A stretch of 64,000 nucleotides of DNA from Nemopilema nomurai. Its lineage: Eukaryota > Cnidaria > Scyphozoa > Rhizostomeae > Rhizostomatidae. Position 1 is the first letter of the stretch; each line of letters starts with the position of its first letter. The position numbers and the translations under genes were made by a program. Positions 24,106-33,735 of this stretch are shown here, piece after piece. The DNA lies in assembly GCA_003864495.1 (NCBI GenBank), contig ML133503.1, positions 1,794,252 through 1,858,251 on the forward strand, written 5' to 3'. Below the pieces are notes generated by a model. It was given only the letters and a program-made list of their open reading frames with translations, was not told the DNA's origin and did not search any database.

Positions 24106-24238
24106 GCCGGAGTTTTGTACTTTTTAAAGCTTTTAAAAAAGCTGTTCCAAATGAGCCAGGATAAAAAGTGAGTAAGTATTCAAAAAGTAATATACCAACG
24201 CCAAACTTTACTATCGCCGTAAAAATCTTTCACCCGGA

Positions 24239-24291
24239 ACCTCGTTCGCGCGATCGAGGCCGACGACCTCGATTATAAAATGAATTGGTGT
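24239..24291 (-). repeat. ISL2EU right terminal inverted repeat
   Basis: It ends GATTATAAAATGAATTGGTGT, read here only in part, and in reverse complement matches 20399-20451 at all but two of 53 positions. The flanking AT at 24292-24293 completes the target duplication. Confidence 0.93.
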
Positions 24292-24293
24292 AT

Positions 24294-26906
24294 TCTGGTG
24301 ATTTTGATAAGCAATCCCATTTAATGCAAAAGTAACACGTGCACTCTTCGGTTCAGTTTCGCGCCTTTTTATACCTCAGATTCAAAGAGAGGCCATTTCA
24401 GTGTGTCCGTTGGAGGATGTCTTCGTCCACGCCTGCATCTCTGCATCATTTGGATGATAATTCTCTAGGATGCAGAGCAAGATGGAATTCGAAGAATAAC
24501 ATGGTTTCGAGTAAGTGTGTTTGCCACTTTTTACAGTTAATTTTGCTCTCAGTACCGTTATTAGCAGTGAAATCAGATTTGAATATAGGGTTAGTACAGC
24601 TGTTACGGCGGGAAGCCAACTGTTATGTGGACTAAACACTCACTTCGCTCTGCAAATATTAAAATATTTCAGCAACTGGTTTTAGTAAGTAGCACTTTTG
24701 AATATCATTCATTTTACTTTTGAATTCTGTATCGAAATATTTTGAAGGTAAAGGTGAAAAACCTTTCTAGGATTTTTTGGGAATTATTTAGGTAACATTC
24801 GTGATTTTTTCTAACATTCTGATAGAATTCTAAACTAAAACGTCCAAATGACGTTGTCTGGGAAAAATTGATATTTTTGCGGCTCAGAACACATCACTTT
24901 TCTTCATGTGGTTTCACGTTTTCTGTGTGACTTCACTTTTCTTTTATAAGCTTCTTTCATGAAATTGGCAACTAATTTCCAACTAATAATTAACAAGTAA
25001 ATTATAGTTGTTCAGTTAAAAGACATCATGTTTAAATCAAAAACTACTTCCACTGTCCATATTGCCTATATGAAATGTGGTCCATGCAAATTTTAAATGA
25101 AAGTTATCGGTGTTTGCATCTTTCTAATTTAGTGGAGATACACTAAGGTTATGGAGATATAGACAAGTTTGATTTTCAAATACTGTTATGTTTTTGTACA
25201 TTTTGCGGAGAATACTGATTTTGGAGAAAAGGATCAGGGCAAAGGGGTGCTCTCCTTTTTTGAAAGCAACTAATAATTAAAACTGTGCTCACATCTGCAA
25301 AAAATCCCTTGTTGTTTGTTGTTCTCATAGGTTTCTTTGTAGAATTCTTTCTTTACAATGCAGTTATGATAATTCAAACTTTTGATGCAAGATAACATAA
25401 GATTTCTTTCTTGAGTGAAAAAGCTCTCCTGTAGTTCCTCCTTCAAGAAGTAAACTGTTAGAGGTCTCTTGCATGATTGCTCATTGAAGATTAGTGGTCT
25501 TTTTCTTCCATTTTGTGGTCTAAACATCAACTCAATGTCCACTGATCTAGATTCAACTGTGAATTTTATTCAGCATACCCTTCTTTTTTAAGGTGGTGCT
25601 AGGTTTCATCTCTAATTTTGGAAACACTAAAAATTGATATTTTGGACAGTGCTTACATAGACTGTCAAAATGACACAGCATATCTTTGCCATGTTACAGA
25701 CACCAAAAGATCATGCAGTGGCACTTTTTGAAGTAATTTATCTGTTGAATCCTGAATTTACTGAGTTTGGTAGTAGGGTCATTGATGAATACTTACATAA
25801 AATCAGTAGCAGGTCAGTTTAATGGAACAAGCTTTAAAATTTTTTGATCTATTAAGCATTGAAAGGTCACTTAATGTAGACATTATCCTGTACAAATTGG
25901 TTTTACGTCTCATTTTGCAGTTTAAATGTATTTTATTCAAAAACATGCAAATATCAATTAAGATGGACATCTGCATTAAAACTTTGTATGTGTGGAAACT
26001 GTGATAATCAGTAATATCTTAATTGGTCTTAAATTGATTAGTTGTACCTTAATTGTTCAAATCAAATTTGAATCAAGTTAAATCAAGAGTTTAAATCAAA
26101 TTTGACAAATACCATTGAATTAGATATTTCATCAATGTTTTTCCTCTTGTATCTGACATCAAAAGTGTTTGAATCTTGGATAGTTTACAATTTTATTTAG
26201 ATATACTTAGTTAAGTGGACATAAGCAAGGGGCCTTACAGGGTTCAAATGATTGTATGTGTAACTGGCACCTAATTTGAAGAATCATACATAAAAGAATA
26301 TGATTGAAGAGTGAAGTTTCTGTTACAGGGGCATCCAGTTACAGTAAGGCCAAAATGTACCAACCAACAAAACACATACTAGTTGGTGAATAACCAAAAA
26401 TACAGTCACATAAAGTTGAAATGTTTGGTGCCTCTTTCACGTCATTAGATATTTGCAATGTGAGGGACAGGGTGTTGAAAAATTTCCATTATTTAGCCAA
26501 TGAAATAGTGAGACAAATCAATCTTATGCCCAGATTAGCAAGGCTAGCATATCTAGCAGAATTTTCAACATAACCAACTTCCCTTTCAGAAAAGACTAGA
26601 AATGACAACAAAGAAAAGAATCATTTAATGATTGAATAATGAGGCAGTTTGTAATGAAATACCAAGAAAATTTGGACTGTCAATCGATAAATATTTTGAT
26701 TTTCCCTCCAGCTGGAAAGCGGGAGTAGACAAAATATAAACGAAAGAATAACAAGTATTACAATGCATGATTTGCTTGTAACCGAATAGTTGTTTGTAGG
26801 AAAGACCGAGATGGAAGACCAATACACATAGACACAAATTGGCATCAAAGGTTGTTCATTAAATTGAACAGTGTATCAGCTGCTCTTTAAATGTATATGC
26901 TGTGTG
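24294..26906. other. No gene recognised between ISL2EU and copia
   Basis: The stretch is colinear with unit B 46227-49290 except for the 459-bp segment that only B has. Frames such as 25270-25542 (-, 90 aa) are kept in both units, but they show no motif and no convincing splice context. I see no RNA genes or transposon ends. Confidence 0.45.
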
Positions 26907-27104
26907 AAAGATGACGCCATAATGAAACAATACGAGCCAAACCCTATTCAATATGAGACTACAAACATGACATGTGATAAGTTAACAGACTCCTCCTTCT
27001 TTAAACCAAATATGAGTATAGGTTGTGAGTGAACAAAACAGTAAGCAATTATTGCAACTACTATAGTGAACCAAAGGTTTTAGGACTTAAAGTCTAAAAA
27101 ATGA

Positions 27105-27757
27105 CTAATCAAAAAAATTCGCTGAAGTGTCCATTTTCGATAACGTCCACAAAACTTTTACTGATGACCCGCGCTTTGTAAGACTATCAGCTAATTGTTT
27201 ATCTACAGTTATCCAGTTAATGGAATTTACCTCTTTTCTATCTATCTTTTGCTTGACTGATGCTATATCAATACTAGACGTTTTTCAGCAACAAGCTTTG
27301 TTTATAATAGATTTTCATAAAGTAACTTGTGTAATGTTTTGTTCAGCGAAAGGACGCTAGGACCCAGGCCTTATATATTGTTATGTTGGTAGAGTTATAT
27401 AACGTTACGTTCGAAGCACGCCGTTTTTTGGAGTTGTCTACAATCTGCCTATTAGGCCACCGCAAACATAAATATAACAAATTGGAAGGCATTTGAGACT
27501 TCTTTGATAATAGATGCAAGGTAGAGAGCAATGTCTAAACAATCCACATGTTGAGACCTATCTACTGAACGATTGATTTCTTCTCCTTGCAAAAAGGCAG
27601 CTTTTATGTCTATTGCTTTGGCTTTCCAACCCATTGTTGATGTTATGGCTAAGAATATGTGAAGTGATCTTTTGCTGGCAGTTGGTAAATCTGACCTCAA
27701 CTCTGAATTCTGTTCCAATCCTCTTGCAACTAACCTAGCTTTAACAAATTTTTACCC
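27105..27757 (-). pseudogene. copia reverse transcriptase and RNase H remnants, unit A
   Basis: From 27757 downward the minus strand reads KARLVARGLEQNSE, then a stretch ending AIDIKAAFLQGEEI, the start of the Ty1/copia-type reverse transcriptase domain including its first catalytic Asp region. The frame then decays, and the middle of the domain with the YVDD box is gone. A separate piece at 27275-27105 reads NSINWITVDKQLADSLTKRG and ends at a stop; this is the C-terminal end typical of copia RNase H. The polypurine tract and 3' LTR follow. Confidence 0.85.
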
Positions 27758-28029
27758 ATCAATCACCTTTTCTGTTACCCATCAATTACCCATCATTACC
27801 CAGGGTGTGCTCATTCTTGTCTGTCCTGCATCTTCAACTTCATCAAAGACTTTGAATTTACACAAATTTTGCAATTAATATGTTTAGCTTCCTCCACTTT
27901 ATCTGACACAGAATTGTTATTTACAACTTCCAGTGACTCCCATTCTTCAACATATTTATCAAAATAAACCCCTTTTGGCTGCTCTTCCCCAAAATCCAGT
28001 TTGTTCAAGTATGCCCAGTTCCTTTCAGA

Positions 28030-28560
28030 TGCTTTTCCACTTCTGCTTATTACTGTGCTTTCATGCCATACATCAATGGATGGATGAGGAAAACTAATTC
28101 GGCTAGGATCGCAATATCGTATCTGAGTCCAACGAAATTGGATGAGCGTCCTCTTAGTTGGTTAAAAAGTTCAAGATAAGTAAATTTGGTATTGTTAAAC
28201 GTTATTGAAGTAACATGTTGGCCTGAGATATCTTTCGTATATACGCTCCTCCTGAGCGCGTCCGCATTCCCCGTGTCACCTTCCGAAAGTGGTTTGCGAA
28301 GCGTGCTATGTAGATTACGGGAGATTAAAGAGGTGCTGGGTCCGGGTTCTATTCATGTTTATAAAACCTGTAAATATTGTAGGTCTTGATGTTATGTTTT
28401 CCTTTGTAGATTGCATGTACATAGAAAGTCAGCGCCCCGACGTGCCATACTTCATTTGCTCGATCCGGGATATTAGAAAGGTGAGTTACCATAGCAATAA
28501 CTTATGTAACTGCACAAAAACCTGATCCGCCTTAAGTTGTTGTTGCTGTTTAAAGATGAG
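28030..28560. other. Foreign segment replacing the copia integrase core
   Basis: Between the integrase zinc region and the linker before reverse transcriptase lies about 500 bp with no integrase motif on either strand. It is present identically placed in unit B (about 50440-50900), so the replacement predates the unit duplication. Its plus strand has short open frames with no recognised family. I could not find inverted repeats or a target duplication at its edges. Confidence 0.45.
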
Positions 28561-28569
28561 GATTCTCTT

Positions 28570-29216
28570 TATGCTCATTCCGAAGTCTTGCGTTTCTTCT
28601 TGTAACGCTGACAAATTCGCATTGATCTGATACATCATCAACTAGATCCAAAGTGCTGCTTCATTAATGCCTGCATCTTTCATTAAAGATTTCAGTCTTT
28701 GTGATATGCGGTGAGCAAACTGCTTATGAAGCTTTTCCACAAGAGCCAATTGCACTTTTCTTTCATAGTGTGGTTTGATTGGACTTGAAGGCAGGATTCA
28801 ACTGGTAACTCATGCTGATGTAGAGGAACACAGTAATGTCCTGAGCTTATGCACTGTAGATCAACTTCATGTCCAAAAATTGTTGCACTGTCATTTTCCA
28901 GATCTAGTTCTACTTTAGCAGCTTTTATTGAATCCTCACTCAAGAGTAATGAAATGTCACTCTCAACAACATCTGTCACAATTTTAAAATTGACAACTGC
29001 TAAAGAACATGGAATTGTCCTTTGGACTGTAACTAACACCCACCTCCAAATCTGAAAGTTCTATTGCTGTTCTGCTGGGCAACCTGTGACACTTTATCAT
29101 CACTCAGTGAGTCCAAATAGCCATTCTTCACCCGCAACAGTAGAACTACATGCACTACCAAGAACTGCCGAATACATGCACTCTGCCACTAAAACTTGCA
29201 TTTCTGTGACTTGATT
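28570..29216 (-). pseudogene. copia protease and integrase zinc region, unit A
   Basis: From about 29216 the minus strand reads AVLGSACSSTVAGEEW. In this protease family the motif is normally D-S-G/A, so the catalytic Asp is replaced by Gly (codon at 29159-29157). A frameshift follows. Then comes TDVVESDISLLLSEDSIKAA and SSGHYCVPL, conserved downstream of the copia protease. Next is the integrase zinc region, beginning LVEKLHKQFAHRISQ, with the HHCC finger; its second cysteine pair (CDICQRYK) is readable in unit B but frameshifted in A. Confidence 0.8.
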
Positions 29217-30283
29217 TCAAGTAAACAAAACTGCCTCCTCAAAAGCTGCTTTTCTCGCTTTAGTTTCATATGAATTTGGACAGTCCTTCTTTAAGTGTCT
29301 TATTAACCGACAACTCCTACATCGTAGAGGATATCCATCTGGTCCAATGGGGTTAACCCGCTTGGTCCTTAATTCATCATAGCCAGCAGCCGACCTCCCC
29401 TTTCCTTTACCTGGAATGCCAGTACTTCGACTATAGGCACTTTGCTGTATATTCTGAGGATGAAAGCTCCGCTTCCTTGCCCAATTAAAGCCACTTTGTG
29501 AGTAACCTTTTGTGAATAAGTCTTCCTGGTTTTGATCTGTTTCTTGATAACTTTCAGTAACATATGCCGGCTCAACCTTAATAGCACTATGAGATATGGT
29601 CTCCTTGGCCAGAGATTGTTTTCCAAAAAACCTTAAAGCACTGCCCATCTGTTTTAATAAATCGGCTGTCTGTTTATAATCCACTCCTGTAAGAACCAAC
29701 TGACTGGCTTTCTGGTCTAATTCTGCTCCCTCTAGAAGCCTGAATGCACGAACTGCTTCAGGAATCTCCATTTGAATTTGTTTGTTCTATTCTAAAGCTT
29801 TTCAAAATCCATTACATAAACATCCATCAACATGTCAGCCTTTCGGCCGAATCGGTCAAAGTCAAAGAATGTTTCATATGCATCAGATAATTCATCCTTC
29901 TTAAATATTTGATCCATGTAAGTGATTAGTTTTGTATTGCCGTCTGCGCCTTTCAAATCATCAATCGTCACAACACTAAACACTTTATCTCTTATCCCAC
30001 TTCCATCATTCTCAGGCAAAGATAATGCAACTGCCAAGCCTTGTTTATTATCTGTAAGATCTGTTAGCTCCTTCCAGGCATTTATCTCTTCAATCCATCT
30101 ACTGTAAGTTTATTATCAATATCGAACACCGGCGATGTTTTAAAGCTGCCGCCATTTTGTAACTTTCTTACCCTAAATCCAACTCTGATAATCCGCCGAT
30201 CCGCCGATTTTCTGTACTGTGTAACAGTTCTCATTTAAAAACATACACTTTCTTCCATCTATAAACGCTTTGCTAACTTTCAT
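29217..30283 (-). pseudogene. copia gag, unit A
   Basis: Gag begins at ATG 30283 (MKVSKAFIDGRKCMF). It continues through blocks 30037-29792 (ending MDVYVMDFEKL) and 29771-29217. The last ends in a CCHC zinc knuckle, CRSCRLIRHLKKDC, preceded by an R/G/K-rich region. Frameshifts near 30040 and 29780 separate the blocks. Gag would package the element RNA into virus-like particles; this copy cannot make a full-length protein. Confidence 0.82.
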
Positions 30284-30429
30284 TTTGCACAACTACCCTC
30301 TGCTACCACGAAAAGATGACTGATTGAAGTCTGATTGATCCATAAAACTGATTGAAGTTAAACCTGAGAATTATCCTTCACCTCTGCTTGCCAAGGTAAT
30401 CATAGCTATAAACGTTGTCCTACGATGAC

Positions 30430-30735
30430 GCAACAGTTCTCCCCAAAGAACGTGAGTGTTACCAACAAAATGTAACAAATCAAACAAAATTGATTTGGCG
30501 ATCAAGGCAAGGGACAAAAGAAAGACAAGTATACAATACGTACAACAGTACAGGGACAAAAGACAAGACAGACAAGCACTACCAACAAGGGACAAAAGAA
30601 AGACAAGTACTACCAACACAAATGTAGGCAACAGTTCTCCCCAAAGAACGTGAGTGTTACCAACAAAATGTAACAAATCAAACAAAATTGATTTGGGCGA
30701 TCAAGGGCAAGGGACAAAAGAAAGACAAGTAGATA
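30430..30735 (+). repeat. Local ~200-bp direct duplication, unit A only
   Basis: The block starting CAACAGTTCTCCCCAAAGAA and running to GGGACAAAAGAAAGACAAGT occurs twice in unit A, near 30430-30530 and 30628-30730. Between them is a chain of shuffled short copies of GGGACAAAAGAAAGACAAG. Unit B (about 53130-53230) has one copy. It looks like replication slippage or repair. Confidence 0.7.
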
Positions 30736-31284
30736 AACGAACTAGAACGAAATTTAAAAGCCTGCTTTCAAAAAACACTCGGGAAAGCCCCTAGTACTCA
30801 TCTAATCAAAAGACAATTGCAAAACTGGAAGAAAGGCTTCGTTATTTACAAATGATTTAGCAGGGCCAGTAATATTACACGATTCATTGTTCCGAAGGGA
30901 AAAGGGCGATGATTAGCACAGTTTCAGGCTGCCTAAGTTCTTGTCCTGTTTGTAATTATGCTTCACTGTTCAGTGATAAATACCGACAATTGCCCGTCGT
31001 ATCTGTACACAGTAAATAGGCAACTCGACAGGTCTAAAGATGTATATTAACAAGTATATCGGAAATAAGTATACAGAAAATATTTCACCTTTATAACATC
31101 TCACTTATTGAACTTAATCATCCTGTTTTTCCGTCTTTAGTTCAGTTGGCGGATGGTGAGGATGGACTCCAAGGGACGGAAATGAATAATTTTGGAAAAA
31201 TTTTCATCCGGAGAAAAGCAGTGAGTGGTTTTGCTCACTGGCGCGCTTTGATTTTTCTATATTGTTGTTTTGCTTATTATAAGT

Positions 31285-33735
31285 ATTAGTTTGAGTAGTT
31301 TGTTTCCTACCTGTTTCGCATGACGGTGTTCCATCGCCATTCATCGCCTTGAAGTGGGGCATAGAGGCGATGAGAAACGTCGTTTCAGGTGCCTTAGGTT
31401 GTTGTGTTTTTGTAATCACAATCCCCGGTTCAATGTTTAGTACCGACTATGGCCCTCGGTCAGTACAGAAGAACATTGAATTGGTATCGTAGGACGGTTA
31501 TGCGATACCAAGTGGGAGAGTTTTTACCAATAAACCAATAATTTGGAGCAACTACATGTATCATAGAGTTAAGAAGTAGCTTGGGTAGTTTGTTTCCTAC
31601 CTGTTTCGCATGACGGTGTTCCATCACCATTCATCGCCTTGAAGTGGGGCATAGGGGCGATGAGAAACGTCGTTTCAGGTGCCTTAAGTTGTTGTGTTTT
31701 TGTAATCACAATCCCCAGTTCAATGTTTAGTACCGACTATGGCCCCTCGGTCAGTACAGAAGAACATTGAATAGGTATCGTAGGACGGTTATGCGATACC
31801 AAGTGGGAGAGTTTTTACCAATAAACCAATAATTTGGAGCAACTACATGTATCATAGTGTTAAGTAGTAACTTGGGTAGTTTGTTTCCTACCTGTTTCGC
31901 ATGACGGTGTTCAATCACCATTCATCGCCTTGAAGTAGGGCATAGAGGCGATGAGAAACGTCGTTTCAGGTGCCTTAGGTTGTTGTGTTACTTGTGATCA
32001 CATTTCCCCGTTCAACGTATTAGTATGATCATAGCCCATTGGTTATCTACGCAGGAGCATTGAATAGGCGTATCTCGACGAGGTCTAGGGATATTCACGG
32101 GGACAAATTTTGCAGTTTAACCAATAATTTTGAACGACTACAAATAACATAAAAAGTTATTTTATTCATAATTAGAGTAATGATTAAAGTAATGGTAAAT
32201 GGTAATTTAGGTAGTTTGTTTCCTACCTGTTTCGCATGACGGTGTTCCATCACCATTCATTACCTTGAAGTGGGGCATAGGGGTGATGAGAAACGTCGTT
32301 TCAGGTGCCTTAGGTTATTGTGTTATTTGTGGTCACAGTCCTCCGTTCAACGTTCTAGTACGACCTCAGCCCATTGGCTCTGTACGCAGCAGCTTTGAAT
32401 AGGCGTATCTCGAACGAGGTCTAGGGATATTCACGGGGACTAACTTCGCAATTTAACCAATAATTTGGAACAACTACAAATATCGTAATGGTATATTAAG
32501 TCATAATTAAAGTAATGATTAAAGTAATTGTAAATGGTAATTTAGGTAGTTTGTTTCCTACCTGTTTCGCATGACGGTGTTCCATCACCATTCATCGCCT
32601 TGAAGTGGGGCATAGAGGCGATGAGAAACGTCGTTTCAGGTGCCTTAGGTTGTTGTGTTTTTGTAATCACAATCCCCGGTTCAATGTTTAGTACCGACTA
32701 TGGCCCCTCGGTCAGTACAGAAGAACATTGAATAGGTATCGTAGGACGGTTATGCGATACCAAGTGGGAGAGTTTTTACCAATAAACCAATAATTTGGAG
32801 CAACTACATGTATCATAGTGTTAAGTAGTAACTTGGGTAGTTTGTTTCCTACCTGTTTCGCATGACGGTGTTCAATCACCATTCATCGCCTTGAAGTAGG
32901 GCATAGAGGCGATGAGAAACGTCGTTTCAGGTGCCTTAGGTTCTTGTGTTTTTGTAATCACAATCCCCGGTTCAATGTTTAGTACCGACTATGGCCCCTC
33001 GGTCAGTACAGAAGAACATTGAATAGGTATCGTAGGACGGTTATGCGATACCAAGTGGGAGAGTTTTTACCAATAAACCAATAATTTGGAGCAACTACAT
33101 GTATCATAGTGTTAAGTAGTAGCTTGGGTAGTTTGTTTCCTACCTGTTTCGCATGACGGTGTTCCATCACCATTCATTACCTTGAAGTGGGGCATAGGGG
33201 TGATGAGAAACGTCGTTTCAGGTGCCTTAGGTTATTGTGTTATTTGTGGTCACAGTCCTCCGTTCAACGTTCTAGTACGACCTCAGCCCATTGGCTCTGT
33301 ACGCAGCAGCTTTGAATAGGCGTATCTCGAACGAGGTCTAGGGATATTCACGGGGACTAACTTCGCAATTTAACCAATAATTTGGAACAACTACAAATAA
33401 CGTAATGGTATATTAAGTCATAATTAAAGTAATGATTAAAGTAATTGTAAATGGTAATTTAGGTAGTTCGTTTTCTACCTGTTTCGCATGACGGTGTTCC
33501 ATCACCATTCATCACCTTGAAGTAGGGCATAGGGGTGATGAGAAACGTCGTTTCAGGTGCCTTAGGTTATTGTGTTATTTGTGATCACAGTCCCCCGTTC
33601 AACGCTCTAGTATGACCTCAGCCCATTGGCTCTGTACGCAGCAGCTTTGAATAGGCGTATCTCGAACGAGAGATCCATGGGGAAATGCGATTTTTACGAA
33701 TTAACCAATGATTAGAAATGACTACACCTAGTGTT
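31285..33735 (+). repeat. Tandem array of 291/335-bp monomers, unit A, eight copies
   Basis: Conserved cores begin at 31295, 31585, 31876, 32211, 32546, 32837, 33128 and 33463. Each starts GTAGTTTGTTTCCTACCTG and runs about 115 bp. Two spacer types follow: type 1 gives spacings of 290-291 bp, type 2 of 335 bp, in the order 1,1,2,2,1,1,2 and a terminal type 2 variant. Cores are far better conserved between monomers than spacers. The core can fold into a stem CATCGCC/GGCGATG and a hairpin GAAAC-GTC-GTTTC. Type 1 spacers contain a further strong hairpin, GGTATCG/CGATACC. No known satellite or RNA gene was recognised. The block AACCAATAATTTGGA is conserved in both spacer types before each following core. 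Confidence 0.92.

Larger units (their letters stand above)
20399..24291. mobile_element. ISL2EU-type DNA transposon, apparently intact
   Basis: The element is 3893 bp long with 53-bp terminal inverted repeats differing at two positions, flanked by AT on both sides (20397-20398 and 24292-24293). Unit B has the same locus with a single AT, so element plus one AT explains the size difference exactly. Inside are two open genes facing each other tail to tail: a SAP-SWIM-YqaJ nuclease on the plus strand and a THAP-DDE transposase on the minus strand. A 2-bp AT duplication plus a YqaJ nuclease gene is the known signature of the ISL2EU (IS4EU) group, relatives of PIF/Harbinger. Both frames are uninterrupted, which points to recent mobility. 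Confidence 0.93.
26907..30320 (-). mobile_element. copia-type LTR retrotransposon, dead, unit A
   Basis: Read on the minus strand, the order is primer binding site (30308-30297, TGGTAGCAGAGG, resembling initiator-tRNA sites), gag, protease, integrase zinc region, reverse transcriptase, RNase H, polypurine tract and 3' LTR (26907-26987, starting TGTTAAC). The 5' LTR is almost entirely deleted here; unit B keeps it. The integrase catalytic core is missing, replaced by about 500 bp of unrelated sequence (about 28030-28560). Gag and pol are broken by frameshifts, so this copy is not autonomous. Confidence 0.85.

Noticed and set aside
27127..27360. 77-codon plus frame
   Set aside because: The minus strand of the same stretch encodes the copia RNase H tail, so the plus frame is a shadow.
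31310..31330. CTACCTG in the small repeat as a U1 snRNA or spliced-leader gene
   Set aside because: Only the splice-site-complementary bases match. No U1 stem-loops or Sm site could be found on either strand, so the resemblance is too short.
31425..31440. GGTTCAATG in type 1 spacers as a Pol III B box or tRNA-derived promoter
   Set aside because: The second half of the B box does not match, the motif is altered in many monomers, and no A box lies at a proper distance.
31285..33735. Direct repeats with spacers suggesting a CRISPR array
   Set aside because: Repeats are about 115 bp with related spacers of 175-220 bp in two classes, in an animal genome. Neither size nor spacer diversity fits CRISPR.
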